64,000 nt of DNA, taken from the NCBI RefSeq assembly GCF_002911015.1, contig NZ_KZ626847.1, forward strand, positions 1 to 64,000. Reading direction: 5' to 3'. Position 1 is the first letter of the stretch. The number at the start of each line of letters is the position of its first letter. Position numbers and translations under genes: made by a program. Under the pieces are notes generated by a model. The model had not been told where the DNA came from. It did not search any database and saw only the letters and a program-made list of their open reading frames with translations. Below, one piece after another: positions 24,323 to 32,919 of this stretch. This DNA is from Streptomyces populi (GTDB lineage: Bacteria > Actinomycetota > Actinomycetes > Streptomycetales > Streptomycetaceae).

Positions 24323-24991
24323 ATGAGCAACCAGGAGAAGGCGACGCGGAGCGTGGGCACCAAGGGGATGCCCCGCAAGGACCGGGAGCGGCTGATCCTG
24401 GAGGCGGCCGCCGGGGAGTTCGGCGCGAAGGGCTACGCGTGCGGGTCGACCGCGCAGGTGGCGGCACGGGCCGGCATCACCAAACCCATGATCTACGAGT
24501 ACTTCGGGTCCAAGGACAGCCTCTATCTGACCTGCCTCGACCAGGCCGGCACCCGCCTGGTCGAAGCCGTCGCGTCCGCCCAGCAGGGGCCCTCCGACCT
24601 CTCGCGCGCCGTACGCACCCTGGGGGCCGTCTTCCGCGCGCTCGAATCGCGCCCGCACGACTGGGAACTCGTCTACGACGGGACCCTTCCGGCCGAGGGT
24701 CCGCTGTACGAGGCGGCGACCGGATACCGGCGGGAACTCAACCGGATGGGCGCGGTGGGCGTGGCCGAATTCCTGCACGCCTCCCCGGCCGTGGAACCCC
24801 TCGACGCCGACCTCGGCACCCACCTCTGGTACGGGACCGTGAGCGCCGCCGTCGCCTGGTGGCGGCACCACCCCGAGCAGACCGCCGACGCGATGGCCGC
24901 GCGCTTCGAACGCATCGTCGCGGTGCTCTGCCCGGACCTGTGGGCGGCACCCGGAGCGGACGGAGGACCGTCCGGGGTTCGCTCGGCGTAG
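24323..24991 (+). CDS. TetR-family repressor
   Basis: 222 residues. The N-terminal helix-turn-helix (about 20-65) has AAAGEFGAKGYACGSTAQVA and GITKPMIYEYFGSKDSLY, the TetR signature. The C-terminal all-helical domain (WRHHPEQTADAMAARFERIV) should bind an unknown ligand. It is divergent from the AGPS-like oxidase with a 70-bp gap and is its probable repressor. Confidence 0.92.
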   Translation: MSNQEKATRSVGTKGMPRKDRERLILEAAAGEFGAKGYACGSTAQVAARAGITKPMIYEYFGSKDSLYLTCLDQAGTRLVEAVASAQQGPSDLSRAVRTLGAVFRALESRPHDWELVYDGTLPAEGPLYEAATGYRRELNRMGAVGVAEFLHASPAVEPLDADLGTHLWYGTVSAAVAWWRHHPEQTADAMAARFERIVAVLCPDLWAAPGADGGPSGVRSA

Positions 24992-25176
24992 CAGAGCGGG
25001 CGGCGCTCCCGCAATCCGTGCGATGACGACTGCCATGCGCACGGTTGTGGTGGCGGACGCCATGTCACGGCGGTCACAGGCGGTCGACCCTGGGGTTCCG
25101 CAACGCCCCGCTCGTCCGATGGCCAGGGACGGCCCAGGACGGGCGGGGCCGGACACCCCCAGAGAGGGAGCCGCGC

Positions 25177-26658
25177 ATGCACCGCCCTTCCCCACCACGA
25201 CGGCCCCGGAACCGGCCGGCCCGCCTGTCGGTCCGCCTCCTCACGGTCGTGGCCCTGGTCCTGGGGGCCGCCCTGACCGGCCCCGTACCCATTGCCCGGG
25301 CCGCCGTGCCGGTCACCCGGGTCACCGGCTTCGGCTCGAACCCCGGCGGGCTGAACATGTACGTGTACCGCCCGGCGTCCCTGCCCGCGCACCCGCCCGT
25401 GGTCGTGGCGCTGCACGGCTGCACGCAGAACGCCCAGGTCTACGCCGACAACTCCGGACTGCCCCGGCTCGCCGACCGGGACGGGTTCGTCCTCGTGCTC
25501 GCGGAGACGACCTCCTCGAACAACATCCAGAAGTGCTTCAACTGGTTCCAGGCGACGGACAACCGGCGCGGTCAGGGCGAGGCCCTCTCCGTCCGGCAGA
25601 TGGTGAGCCACGCCGTCTCCGCCTACGGGGCCGACCCCGGGCGCGTGTACGTCACCGGTCTGTCCGCCGGCGGCGCCATGACCTCGGTCATGCTGGCCAC
25701 CTACCCCGACGTCTTCGCCGCCGGCGCGGTCGTCGCCGGTCTGCCCTACGACTGCACCCGGGACAACAGTCCGTACACCTGCATGAACCCCGGAGTCGAC
25801 CTCGCCCCGAGCGCCTGGGCCCAGCGGGTGCGCGACGCCTACCCGTCGTACGACGGTCCCTGGCCCCGTACGGCCATCTGGTACGGCGACCAGGACACCA
25901 CGGTGGTCCCGCTGAGCGCCGCCGAACTGCGTGACCAGTGGACGGCGGTGCGGGGACTGTCCCAGACCCCCACCCGCAGTTCCGTGATCGGCCCCGACTC
26001 CACCCGGCGCGACGAATACCTGGCGGCGGACGGCACGGTCGCCGTCGAGGTCGACGCGGTACCCGGCATCGGGCACGGCACGCCGGTCGAACCGGGCGGC
26101 GGTGACCGGCAGTGCGGTGCCACCGGCGCCCCGTACTTCCTCGGCTCGATCTGCTCCAGCTACTGGATCGCCCGCTTCTTCGGCCTCGAAGGCCCGTCGT
26201 CCGGCGGGGGCTCGCTGCCCGCACCCACCGGACTGGCCACGACAGCGGTCACCGACACCGGCGTCGGTCTGCGCTGGGACGCGGTGGGCGGCGCCGCCGA
26301 CTACGCCGTGTTCCGCGACGGCGACCCGGTCGGGACGACGAGCGGTACGTCGTACACGGACACCGGACTGACGGCGGGCACCACGCACACGTACGCGGTC
26401 GCCGCGCGCGACGACGCCGGTACGGCGGGCCCCCGTTCGGGGACGGTCACCGCCACGACCACCGGCGGCGGCACCGCGGCCTGCTGGACGAGCAGCAACT
26501 ACGCCCACGTCCAGGCCGGCCGGGCCGTCACCGGCGGCGGTTACACCTACGCCAAGGGCACGAACCAGAACATGGGGCTGTACAACACCTTCGTCACCCA
26601 CACCCTCAAGGAATCACCCGTCGGCACCTACACCATCGCCGACGGCGGCTGCCCCTGA
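25177..26658 (+). CDS. Secreted PHB depolymerase-type esterase with fibronectin III domain
   Basis: 493 residues from ATG 25177 (AGGGAG upstream). A Sec signal peptide is clear: arginine-rich start, hydrophobic VRLLTVVALVLGAALTG, cleavage after ARA. The catalytic domain (about 45-330) has the oxyanion strand VVVALHGCTQNA, the lipase box GLSAGGA (nucleophile serine), aspartate in GDQDTTV and histidine in GIGHGTPV. This is the type 1 (PHB depolymerase/feruloyl esterase) family. A fibronectin III linker (about 350-430) and a C-terminal 55-residue module (CWTSSNYAHVQAGRA) follow, probably for substrate binding. Its likely role is extracellular hydrolysis of polyhydroxyalkanoate or an ester. Confidence 0.9.
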   Translation: MHRPSPPRRPRNRPARLSVRLLTVVALVLGAALTGPVPIARAAVPVTRVTGFGSNPGGLNMYVYRPASLPAHPPVVVALHGCTQNAQVYADNSGLPRLADRDGFVLVLAETTSSNNIQKCFNWFQATDNRRGQGEALSVRQMVSHAVSAYGADPGRVYVTGLSAGGAMTSVMLATYPDVFAAGAVVAGLPYDCTRDNSPYTCMNPGVDLAPSAWAQRVRDAYPSYDGPWPRTAIWYGDQDTTVVPLSAAELRDQWTAVRGLSQTPTRSSVIGPDSTRRDEYLAADGTVAVEVDAVPGIGHGTPVEPGGGDRQCGATGAPYFLGSICSSYWIARFFGLEGPSSGGGSLPAPTGLATTAVTDTGVGLRWDAVGGAADYAVFRDGDPVGTTSGTSYTDTGLTAGTTHTYAVAARDDAGTAGPRSGTVTATTTGGGTAACWTSSNYAHVQAGRAVTGGGYTYAKGTNQNMGLYNTFVTHTLKESPVGTYTIADGGCP

Positions 26659-26691
26659 CCGGACCTCAGGTCCCGTCCGCACACGGGAACA

Positions 26692-26744
26692 CGGACCGCC
26701 ATGGTGGCCGACGCTGCTCCCACCCCCGCCATCATGGCGGTCCG
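26692..26744 (+). terminator. Hairpin after the esterase gene
   Basis: CGGACCGCCAT (26692-26702) and ATGGCGGTCCG (26734-26744) are perfect complements around a 31-base loop, 34 bp after the stop. It may terminate the depolymerase transcript ahead of the second esterase gene. Confidence 0.5.
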
Positions 26745-26821
26745 GCACATGTTCCCACCGGTCCCCCTGTCACTAGCCTCCGGCGCGTCCCCACCGTCCC
26801 CACTCGGATTCGAGGTCCCGG

Positions 26822-28267
26822 ATGCCCCACCCCAGTACGGACGCCACCCCACCCGGCGGACGGCGGCCCCGATGGCGCGCCGCGCTGTGCGCGCTGGCGC
26901 TCGCGACCGCCGGTCCGGGCGTCCTCGCGTCGGCCGCACCCTCGTCCGCGGCCGGTCTCCACGGCCCGCGCACCGGGGCCTGCGCCGCGGGCGATCCGCC
27001 GCGGGTACCCGGCGCCGCCCACCAACAGGCAGCCTGTCTCGACGAGTTGACCACCGCCGGGACCGTGGCCTCCGGCCACACCGACCCCGCCGACTACGCG
27101 GGGCTGACGCCCAAGAACCTGCCGACGCCCAGCGGGGTGCCCGGGACCCAGATCGACGGTTACTTCCCCGACACGTCCACCACCAACACCAACCACGGCT
27201 GGAACCACGACGCGCAGTTCGTCATCCGGCTGCCCGACCACTGGAACGGCGGGCTCGTCGTCGCCGGAACACCGGGCAACCGCGAGCAGTACGCCAACGA
27301 CCGCGCGATCTCCGACTGGGTGCTCTCACGCGGCTACGCCTACGCCGCCACCGACAAGGGCAACACCGGCCTCGCCTTCCACCGGGACGGCCGCCGCCCC
27401 GGCGACGCCATCGCCGAGTGGAACACACGGCTCACCCAGCTCACCCGGGCCGCCCGAGCCGTGGTCAAGGAGCGCTACGGGAAGTCCCCCTCCCGCACCG
27501 TCGCCACCGGCATCTCCAACGGCGGCTACCTGGTCCGCTGGCAACTGGAGAACCATCCCGAGCTCTACGACGGGGGAGTCGACTGGGAGGGCACGCTCTG
27601 GAACTCCGACGGCGGCCCGCTCGCCTTCCTGCCGACCGCGCTGCGCGAATACCCGGCCTACGCGGCGGGCGGACCCGGCGCCGACGCGGCTCGGGACGCC
27701 CTGCACGCGGCCGGCTATCCGGCCGGGTCGGAGTTCCTGTGGCCGTACCACTACAAGACCTACTGGGATCTGACCCAGCGCCTCTACCGTGAGGAACTGG
27801 ACCCCGGTTACGACGGGGAGACCGAGGCGGGAACCCCGTTCTGCGCCTCCGGCACCCCCGGCTGCGACGCCGACTACGACTACGGCGCGAGACCCCGTGC
27901 CGTGCACCGCGCCGTCGGCCGCATCGCGCTGACCGGACGCATCGGCAAACCGCTCGTCTCCCTCCAGGGCACGCTCGACGTGCTGCTGCCGATCAGCCGC
28001 GACGGGGACGCCTACGCCCGGATGGTGCGCGCGGCCGGGCGGGGTCCGCTGCTGCGCTACTACCGCATCGCGGACGGGACGCACACCGACGCGCTCGTCG
28101 ACGCGTTCCCCGACCGGCTCCGTCCGATGACCCCCTGCCACCGCTCGGCCTTCACGGCGCTGGAACGCTGGCTGGCCGGCGAAGGACGCCCGTCGGCCGG
28201 CCACACCGTGGCGCGCCCGGCCGACGCGGACGCTTCGGCACTGCTGGCCGAATGCCCCTTGGCTTGA
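26822..28267 (+). CDS. Secreted tannase/3-hydroxybutyrate oligomer hydrolase-like esterase
   Basis: 481 residues. The N-terminus has a twin-arginine-like GGRRPRWRAAL followed by a hydrophobic stretch ending ASAAPSSAAG, so it is exported. The alpha/beta hydrolase core shows GLVVAGTPGN, the nucleophile elbow GISNGGY (GxSxG) and a late DGTHTD histidine. The family includes tannases, feruloyl esterases and D-(-)-3-hydroxybutyrate oligomer hydrolases. Placed behind a PHB-depolymerase-type enzyme, an oligomer hydrolase role is attractive: one cuts polymer, the other the oligomers. The last codons run into a decayed IS605-type end whose TTGACGTCC supplies the TGA, so the native C-terminus may have been longer. 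Confidence 0.85.
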   Translation: MPHPSTDATPPGGRRPRWRAALCALALATAGPGVLASAAPSSAAGLHGPRTGACAAGDPPRVPGAAHQQAACLDELTTAGTVASGHTDPADYAGLTPKNLPTPSGVPGTQIDGYFPDTSTTNTNHGWNHDAQFVIRLPDHWNGGLVVAGTPGNREQYANDRAISDWVLSRGYAYAATDKGNTGLAFHRDGRRPGDAIAEWNTRLTQLTRAARAVVKERYGKSPSRTVATGISNGGYLVRWQLENHPELYDGGVDWEGTLWNSDGGPLAFLPTALREYPAYAAGGPGADAARDALHAAGYPAGSEFLWPYHYKTYWDLTQRLYREELDPGYDGETEAGTPFCASGTPGCDADYDYGARPRAVHRAVGRIALTGRIGKPLVSLQGTLDVLLPISRDGDAYARMVRAAGRGPLLRYYRIADGTHTDALVDAFPDRLRPMTPCHRSAFTALERWLAGEGRPSAGHTVARPADADASALLAECPLA

Positions 28268-28540
28268 CGTCCTCACCTGCCCGGGGGCAGGTGATTCCGG
28301 TCCGTACTGCTCCGCAGTACCACCGTGGGTTCCTGTTTCACGGGCCTCCGCCGACCGGTGAGGGTCGGTCTCACGTGGCCTCCGCAGGCCTGACTTCCCG
28401 CCCGTCCGGCGGTAGGCAGGACAACTCCGTCGTCCGGCAAGGCGATCCTGCCATGCCGCTGCGGCCTTCCGGGCCGCCATGGGCAGGATGCCCTTCATCT
28501 CCACCCTGAAGGGTGGAGCACTGGGCAGACATTCGGTAGC
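28264..28540 (-). mobile_element. Decayed IS200/IS605-type (TnpB) right end
   Basis: Read on the minus strand, this segment ends with GGAATCACCTGCC, a hairpin (28274-28293, arms CACCTGCCC and GGGCAGGTG) and GAGGACGTCAA. That layout is the usual right end of Streptomyces TnpB elements, where the omega RNA is encoded. A second hairpin, CTCCACCC/GGGTGGAG (28499-28518), lies at the other side. No TnpB catalytic domain remains. The frames across it are weakly coding and look like a degenerate C-terminal tail. The left part of the element has been lost. I call it a relic from recall of the motif rather than from a search. Confidence 0.5.
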
Positions 28541-28656
28541 GGCCGGGCCAGCCGATCCCCCTGCCGCGTCCTCGGCGGCGCGGGCCGCGGGCCGCGCCGC
28601 GACACTGCCTCGCGGCGGGCCCCGGCACCAGTACCTCCTGAGCGCACCGTCTCTCC

Positions 28657-29910
28657 TCAGGCGCGACCCGGCGCCGGTGCCGTCTCCGCCTCGGCGGTGC
28701 CGGGTGCCGCGGCCCGCCGGGGGAGCAGCAGCGGGGTCGCCAGCAGGAGGACGCCGGCCAGGGCGATGGCCGTGCGCGGGCCGAGCAGGGCGCCCAGTAC
28801 GCCCCAGAGCGCGGTCAGGAGCGCGGTCGAGGCCTTGGTCGTCACCGCCCAGGCGGTCAGCACCCGGGCGACCCGGTCGTTCGCGGTGCGTTCGAGGCGG
28901 CAGGTGGAGGAGACGGGGTTGAAGACCCCGCAGCAGAAGATGAGCCCGAGCTCCACGCCCGTCACCAGCGCCAGTCCGCCGGTGCCCGGCCCCAGGAACG
29001 CCAGGCCGAGCGGCCAGATCGCGCGCAGCGCCCCGGACGCGACCAGGACCCGGTGCTGCCCGAACCGGGTGACCAGCGGCCGGGCCAGCCGCGAACCGAG
29101 CAGCCCGCCGATCGAGGGCGCGGCGAAGGCGAGGCCGTACTGCCACGGTGTGAACCCGAGCCGGCCGAGCATCAGGACGGCCAGCAGCGGCTGGGCGGCC
29201 ATGACCAGGCCGTTGAACAGGGCCGTGTTGAAGAACAGCGGACGCAGCGTGGGGTCGGCGAGGACGTACCGCCAGCCGTCGAGCAGGTCCGGTGCCCGCA
29301 TGCGCGCGGTCTCCCGGCGTCCGGGCCCCGGCTCGTGCCCGCCCGTCGCGCGGATGCCCAGGGCGGAGAGCAGATAGCTGACCCCGTCGGCCACCACCGT
29401 CGCCACCGGGCCCAGCAGGCCGATCGCCGCACCGCCCAGCGGCGGTCCGACGATCGTCGTCGTCCACGCCGTCGACTCGAGCCGGGCGCCCGCCACGAGC
29501 AGGTCCTCGGCCGGCACCAACGTCTTCAGGTACGCGCCGGAGGCGGCGCGGAAGGCGATGTCGGCCGCCGCGACGACGACCGAGACGAGCAGGAGCTGAA
29601 GGAAGGTGAGCACGCCCAGCGCGAACGCGGCGGGGATCGTCAGCAGCGCCGCGAACCGCACCAGGTCCATCGCGATCAGCACCGGCCGCTTGCGCCGGAA
29701 CTCCACCCACGGGCCCAGCGGCACCGCCACGGCCGCGCCCACCGCGGCCCCCACGGAGGCGAGCACGGCGACCTCGGCCGGCCCCGCGTGCAGCACCCGG
29801 ACGGCGATCAGCTCGAACGAGCCGAAGGCGAGCCACGTGCCGAGCGCGCCGGCCCCGTAGGCTCCCCAGAACCACCCGAACCGCCGCCCCAGCCGGTGCC
29901 CGCTCCTCAC
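28657..29910 (-). CDS. MFS transporter (EntS-like)
   Basis: 417 residues with about 12 hydrophobic segments. It starts FGWFWGAYGAGALGTWLAF and has the loop 2-3 motif PWVEFRRKRPVL and a central cytoplasmic loop near residue 195-215. It resembles the enterobactin exporter/drug-efflux branch of MFS, so it probably exports a small molecule. The GTG start at 29910 follows a G-rich stretch. It is divergent from a LysR gene across a 148-bp region full of ACAACC half-sites, so the LysR protein is the probable controller and its ligand the probable substrate. Confidence 0.88.
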   Translation of the reverse strand: MRSGHRLGRRFGWFWGAYGAGALGTWLAFGSFELIAVRVLHAGPAEVAVLASVGAAVGAAVAVPLGPWVEFRRKRPVLIAMDLVRFAALLTIPAAFALGVLTFLQLLLVSVVVAAADIAFRAASGAYLKTLVPAEDLLVAGARLESTAWTTTIVGPPLGGAAIGLLGPVATVVADGVSYLLSALGIRATGGHEPGPGRRETARMRAPDLLDGWRYVLADPTLRPLFFNTALFNGLVMAAQPLLAVLMLGRLGFTPWQYGLAFAAPSIGGLLGSRLARPLVTRFGQHRVLVASGALRAIWPLGLAFLGPGTGGLALVTGVELGLIFCCGVFNPVSSTCRLERTANDRVARVLTAWAVTTKASTALLTALWGVLGALLGPRTAIALAGVLLLATPLLLPRRAAAPGTAEAETAPAPGRA

Positions 29911-29932
29911 GCCCGTCCCCCCACCGCTCGCC

Positions 29933-29966
29933 CGTACAACCGATCCGCGCGTACAACCGATCCGCG
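29933..29966. repeat. Perfect 17-bp tandem duplication in the MFS/LysR promoter
   Basis: CGTACAACCGATCCGCG occurs at 29933-29949 and immediately again at 29950-29966. Each copy carries the ACAACC half-site found elsewhere in the same intergenic region, so the duplication doubles a likely regulator site close to the MFS start. Confidence 0.85.
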
Positions 29967-30005
29967 TCCGATGGCATCAAAGCGGGCACTGTGACCAGGG
30001 ATCAA

Positions 30006-30041
30006 ACAACCGTGTGGCCGTACGCTACAACCATCGGTTGT
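30006..30041. promoter_or_regulatory. Probable LysR binding sites
   Basis: ACAACC-ATC-GGTTGT (30027-30041) is a perfect 6-bp inverted repeat about 20 bp before the LysR start. Another ACAACC lies at 30006-30011, and two more sit in the tandem repeat upstream of the MFS gene. The spacing fits a LysR-type regulator acting on both divergent genes. Confidence 0.6.
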
Positions 30042-30058
30042 GGAGCTAGGGTGATGAC

Positions 30059-30994
30059 GTGGACCTCGACACCGTACGGACCTTCGTCGCCGTAGCCGAC
30101 GCCGGGCAGTTCCAGGAGGCCGCCGCCGAGCTGGCGGTCACCCAGCAGGCCGTCTCCAAACGCGTCGCCGCGCTGGAGCGCACCCTCGGTGTGCGCCTGT
30201 TCGCCCGTACACCGCGAGGCGCCGAGCTGACCATCGACGGGCAGGCGTTCCTGCCCCACGCGCGCGAGCTGCTGCGGGTGTCCGAACGCGCGGTCTCGTC
30301 CGTGCGCACCGGCAGCCGTCCACTGCGCGTCGACATCATCGCCTCGCGCGGCGCGGCCTCGGGCCTGATGCGCGGCTTCCACCGTACGTACCCCGAGGTC
30401 GACCTCGACGTGGTGATGCTGTTCGACATCGAGACGGCCGTCGCCGCCATCCGGTCCGGCGCGATCGACGCGTCCTTCCGCGCCGTCGCCGTGCCCGGCC
30501 GGCCCCTCCCCGAGGACATCGAGTCCGTACGGGTGCTCGACGAACCGCTCCAGCTGCTCACCGGCCCCGCGCACGCGCTGGCGGGCGCGAGGTCGGTGAC
30601 GGTGGCCGAACTCGTCGGCCACCGGATCTGGATGCCGGGCATCGTCCCCGGGACCGAGTGGGCCGCCTACTACGACGACCTCGTCGCCGAGTTCGGCCTC
30701 ACCATCGAGGCGACCGGCCCCAACTTCGGCTCCGACGCGCTCCTCGACACCGTCGCCGACACCCCGGCGCTCGCCACCTTCATGGGCGGGCAGACCCGCC
30801 TTGTCTGGCCCACGGGCCACGGCCTGCGCCTGATCCCGGTGACCGACCCGACACCCGTCTACCCGCACTCGCTGCTGTGGCACCGCGACAACCCCCACCC
30901 GGCGCTGGGCACCCTCCGCACCCACCTCGCCGCCACGACGGCCGGCCACGACGCCGCCGGGACCTGGACCCCGGACTGGGTGCTCCCGCGCTGA
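30059..30994 (+). CDS. LysR-family transcriptional regulator
   Basis: 311 residues from GTG 30059. The N-terminal winged helix (about 1-60) has the LysR signature FQEAAAELAVTQQAVSKRVAALE. The C-terminal periplasmic-binding-like domain (about 90-290) should sense a small ligand. It is divergent from the EntS-like MFS gene and probably activates it from the ACAACC/GGTTGT sites between them. No other enzyme gene is co-oriented next to it, so the MFS gene is the likely main target. Confidence 0.93.
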   Translation: MDLDTVRTFVAVADAGQFQEAAAELAVTQQAVSKRVAALERTLGVRLFARTPRGAELTIDGQAFLPHARELLRVSERAVSSVRTGSRPLRVDIIASRGAASGLMRGFHRTYPEVDLDVVMLFDIETAVAAIRSGAIDASFRAVAVPGRPLPEDIESVRVLDEPLQLLTGPAHALAGARSVTVAELVGHRIWMPGIVPGTEWAAYYDDLVAEFGLTIEATGPNFGSDALLDTVADTPALATFMGGQTRLVWPTGHGLRLIPVTDPTPVYPHSLLWHRDNPHPALGTLRTHLAATTAGHDAAGTWTPDWVLPR

Positions 30995-31003
30995 ACGCGG
31001 CTC

Positions 31004-31261
31004 CTACGGGCGCTCTCCGTCGTCGGCGCTGTGGTCGTGGACCCAGTTCTTGTGGGCGCTCGACCCCTCACGTCCGGGGGAGATCTTCAGTACGGCCTCG
31101 TCGTCGATCTGTTCCAGGCTGGTGATCACGTAGGGGGATCCGGTCTTCACCGCGATCCGGATGCTGCCGTTGGCGTACTCCGTCACCCGCAGCGTCCGCC
31201 CGCCGGACAGGGGGACGTCCTGTTTGCCGACTTCTCGTGGTCTCTCGTCTGCCGCAGCCAT
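31004..31261 (-). CDS. Small hypothetical protein
   Basis: 85 residues. ATG 31261 is preferred because GAGGGG lies 7 bases upstream; the longer start at 31282 has no such site. Sequence such as VPLSGGRTLRVTEYANGSIRI and ITSLEQIDDEAVLKI suggests a small beta-rich fold with no membrane segment. I do not recognise a family. It converges on the LysR gene with only 9 bp between stops. Confidence 0.6.
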   Translation of the reverse strand: MAAADERPREVGKQDVPLSGGRTLRVTEYANGSIRIAVKTGSPYVITSLEQIDDEAVLKISPGREGSSAHKNWVHDHSADDGERP

Positions 31262-31338
31262 GACCGGCCCCTCGTGTCGCACGGATCGGAGGGCGTCACC
31301 TTACGCCGCCTTCGCCCGTGCCCGGCCCCCGCGGCCGG

Positions 31339-32208
31339 TCAAGGAGAAGGGGAGTCATCGGCCGCGGCGCGCAGGACCTGGTCCAGCGGTGTCGCCCGGT
31401 GTCCGGTGAGGTCCTCGACGGCGGTGGTCACGGTGGCGAGGGAGCCGTCGGCGATCGCCGCGTAGGTGGACACCCATGCGTCGAGCTGCCAGTCGGGTGC
31501 TCCGTACACCGCGCGGGAGGCGTACGCCTCTTCGGTCGTCTCCGGGACGTAGGAGACCGGCCGACCGCCGACGGCGGTGAGGATCCGGGCCACGTCGGCC
31601 AGGCCCAGCGCCTCCGGTCCCGTGAGTTCGTGGGTGCGGCCGGCGTGCGGACCCGGATCGAGCAGGACCGCCACCGCGGCGTCGGCGATGTCGTCCTGGG
31701 CGACCAGGGCCGCCCTGCCGTCCCCGGCGGGCCCGCGGATGGCGCCGTCGGTGCCCACGAGGGCGGGCATGAAGTCGGCGTAGAGGTTGTCCCGCAGGAA
31801 GGTGAAGGGGATCCCGGCGGCGCGGATGTGCTGTTCGGTGTGCCAGTGGTCCCGGGCCAGGGTGAAGGTCGCGTCCGGTGCGGCCCCGCAGAAGGAGACG
31901 TAGACCAGATGCGCGACACCGGCCCGGGCCGCGGCGTCGACGAAGGTGCGGTGGTCCCGGAGCCGTTCGGGGGACTCCGAGGCCGAGACCATCAGGACGC
32001 GGTCGGTGCCGCGCAGGGCGCGTGCGAGGGCTTCGGGGTCGTCGTAGGAGCCGGGTACCGCGATCGCGCCGGGCAGCAGCGGAGCGCGGGAAGGGGTGCG
32101 GGCCAGGAGGGTCTGCGCGATGCCGGCGGCGGCCAGCCTGCGCGCGACGCGCCCGCCCAGGCGGCCGGAGGATCCGGTGATCGCGTAGGTGACATCGGTG
32201 GGGGCCAA
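31339..32208 (-). CDS. NmrA-like NAD(P)-binding oxidoreductase
   Basis: 289 residues. It starts at TTG 32208 with a strong GGAGGAG five bases upstream, which decides this unusual start. The N-terminal YAITGSSGRLGGRVARRL is the NAD(P)-binding GxxGxxG of atypical SDRs. The rest (LVYVSFCGAAPDATF, FTFLRDNLYADFMP, YVPETTEEAY) matches the NmrA/TMR group, which act as NAD(P)H-dependent quinone reductases or redox sensors. It stands alone, with no obvious partner gene. Confidence 0.88.
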   Translation of the reverse strand: MAPTDVTYAITGSSGRLGGRVARRLAAAGIAQTLLARTPSRAPLLPGAIAVPGSYDDPEALARALRGTDRVLMVSASESPERLRDHRTFVDAAARAGVAHLVYVSFCGAAPDATFTLARDHWHTEQHIRAAGIPFTFLRDNLYADFMPALVGTDGAIRGPAGDGRAALVAQDDIADAAVAVLLDPGPHAGRTHELTGPEALGLADVARILTAVGGRPVSYVPETTEEAYASRAVYGAPDWQLDAWVSTYAAIADGSLATVTTAVEDLTGHRATPLDQVLRAAADDSPSP

Positions 32209-32367
32209 CGTTCTCCTCCTCGGGCGGGTGCCGGGTGCGGGTGCCGGTCCGCCCCGGTGGCCGTCGCGGACGGGCGGTCCGCCGGGCGGGGGCGAAGCGG
32301 TACGGGACGAGTGTGGCGGTGGACCGGGGCGTCGCGCCCGCGGCCCGCCGACAGGGGTGCTCCGGTG

Positions 32368-32898
32368 TCACGTCCCAGGGTTCGTCAGCCAGCGGCCCGG
32401 GTGGCCGGGAGGCAGCCGGAGGTCCTCGCGCACGGCCGCGTAATAGCCTTCGCGGCCCCTGCGCTGGCGCTCCAGGAGTGCCTGCCACGCCTGCGGATCG
32501 AGGGTGCCGACGCGCTGGAAGCGTTCCATCTCCATCACCACGGTCACCCACTCCCGGGCCCGGTCCACCACTTCGCGGCTGCCCAGCATGATCAGGGCCT
32601 CTCCCGCGGGATCGCGGTCGTCGGTGGCCCGGGCCAGGAACGGTTCGGCCTCGGCCAGGGGCAGGGGGTGCGGGTGCGGGTCGTTGCCCAGGTGCGCGGC
32701 GACGCGGTAGGTGAGCGTCACCGACTTCTTCAGCGACCGCGCGTACTCGGAGTACACGGCGAGGCGCCGCTCGTCCCACCGGTCCGCGCGGTCCCGTTCG
32801 AAGCGCTCGCGATCGCTGCGGACGAGGGCCAGGTACGAACCCAGGGCGCCGATCACGACGCCCACGAGAGCGGGGAGTTGCTGAAGGAAGGCGGACAT
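32368..32898 (-). CDS. Hypothetical membrane-anchored protein
   Basis: 176 residues from ATG 32898. One N-terminal hydrophobic helix (LPALVGVVIGALGSYLALV) is followed by a charged, helical cytoplasmic region (RSDRERFERDRADRWDERRL). Proteins with this layout are frequent in Streptomyces and have no assigned role. The start lies 21 bp after the acyl-CoA dehydrogenase stop, so the two are probably co-transcribed, but a functional link is not evident. Confidence 0.7.
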   Translation of the reverse strand: MSAFLQQLPALVGVVIGALGSYLALVRSDRERFERDRADRWDERRLAVYSEYARSLKKSVTLTYRVAAHLGNDPHPHPLPLAEAEPFLARATDDRDPAGEALIMLGSREVVDRAREWVTVVMEMERFQRVGTLDPQAWQALLERQRRGREGYYAAVREDLRLPPGHPGRWLTNPGT

Positions 32899-32919
32899 GT
32901 CCGCACCGTACACAGCGGA

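Noticed and set aside
28264-28540. CRISPR-like or small regulatory RNA repeats
   Set aside because: Only two unrelated hairpins and no regular repeat-spacer pattern; a TnpB right-end relic explains the features better.
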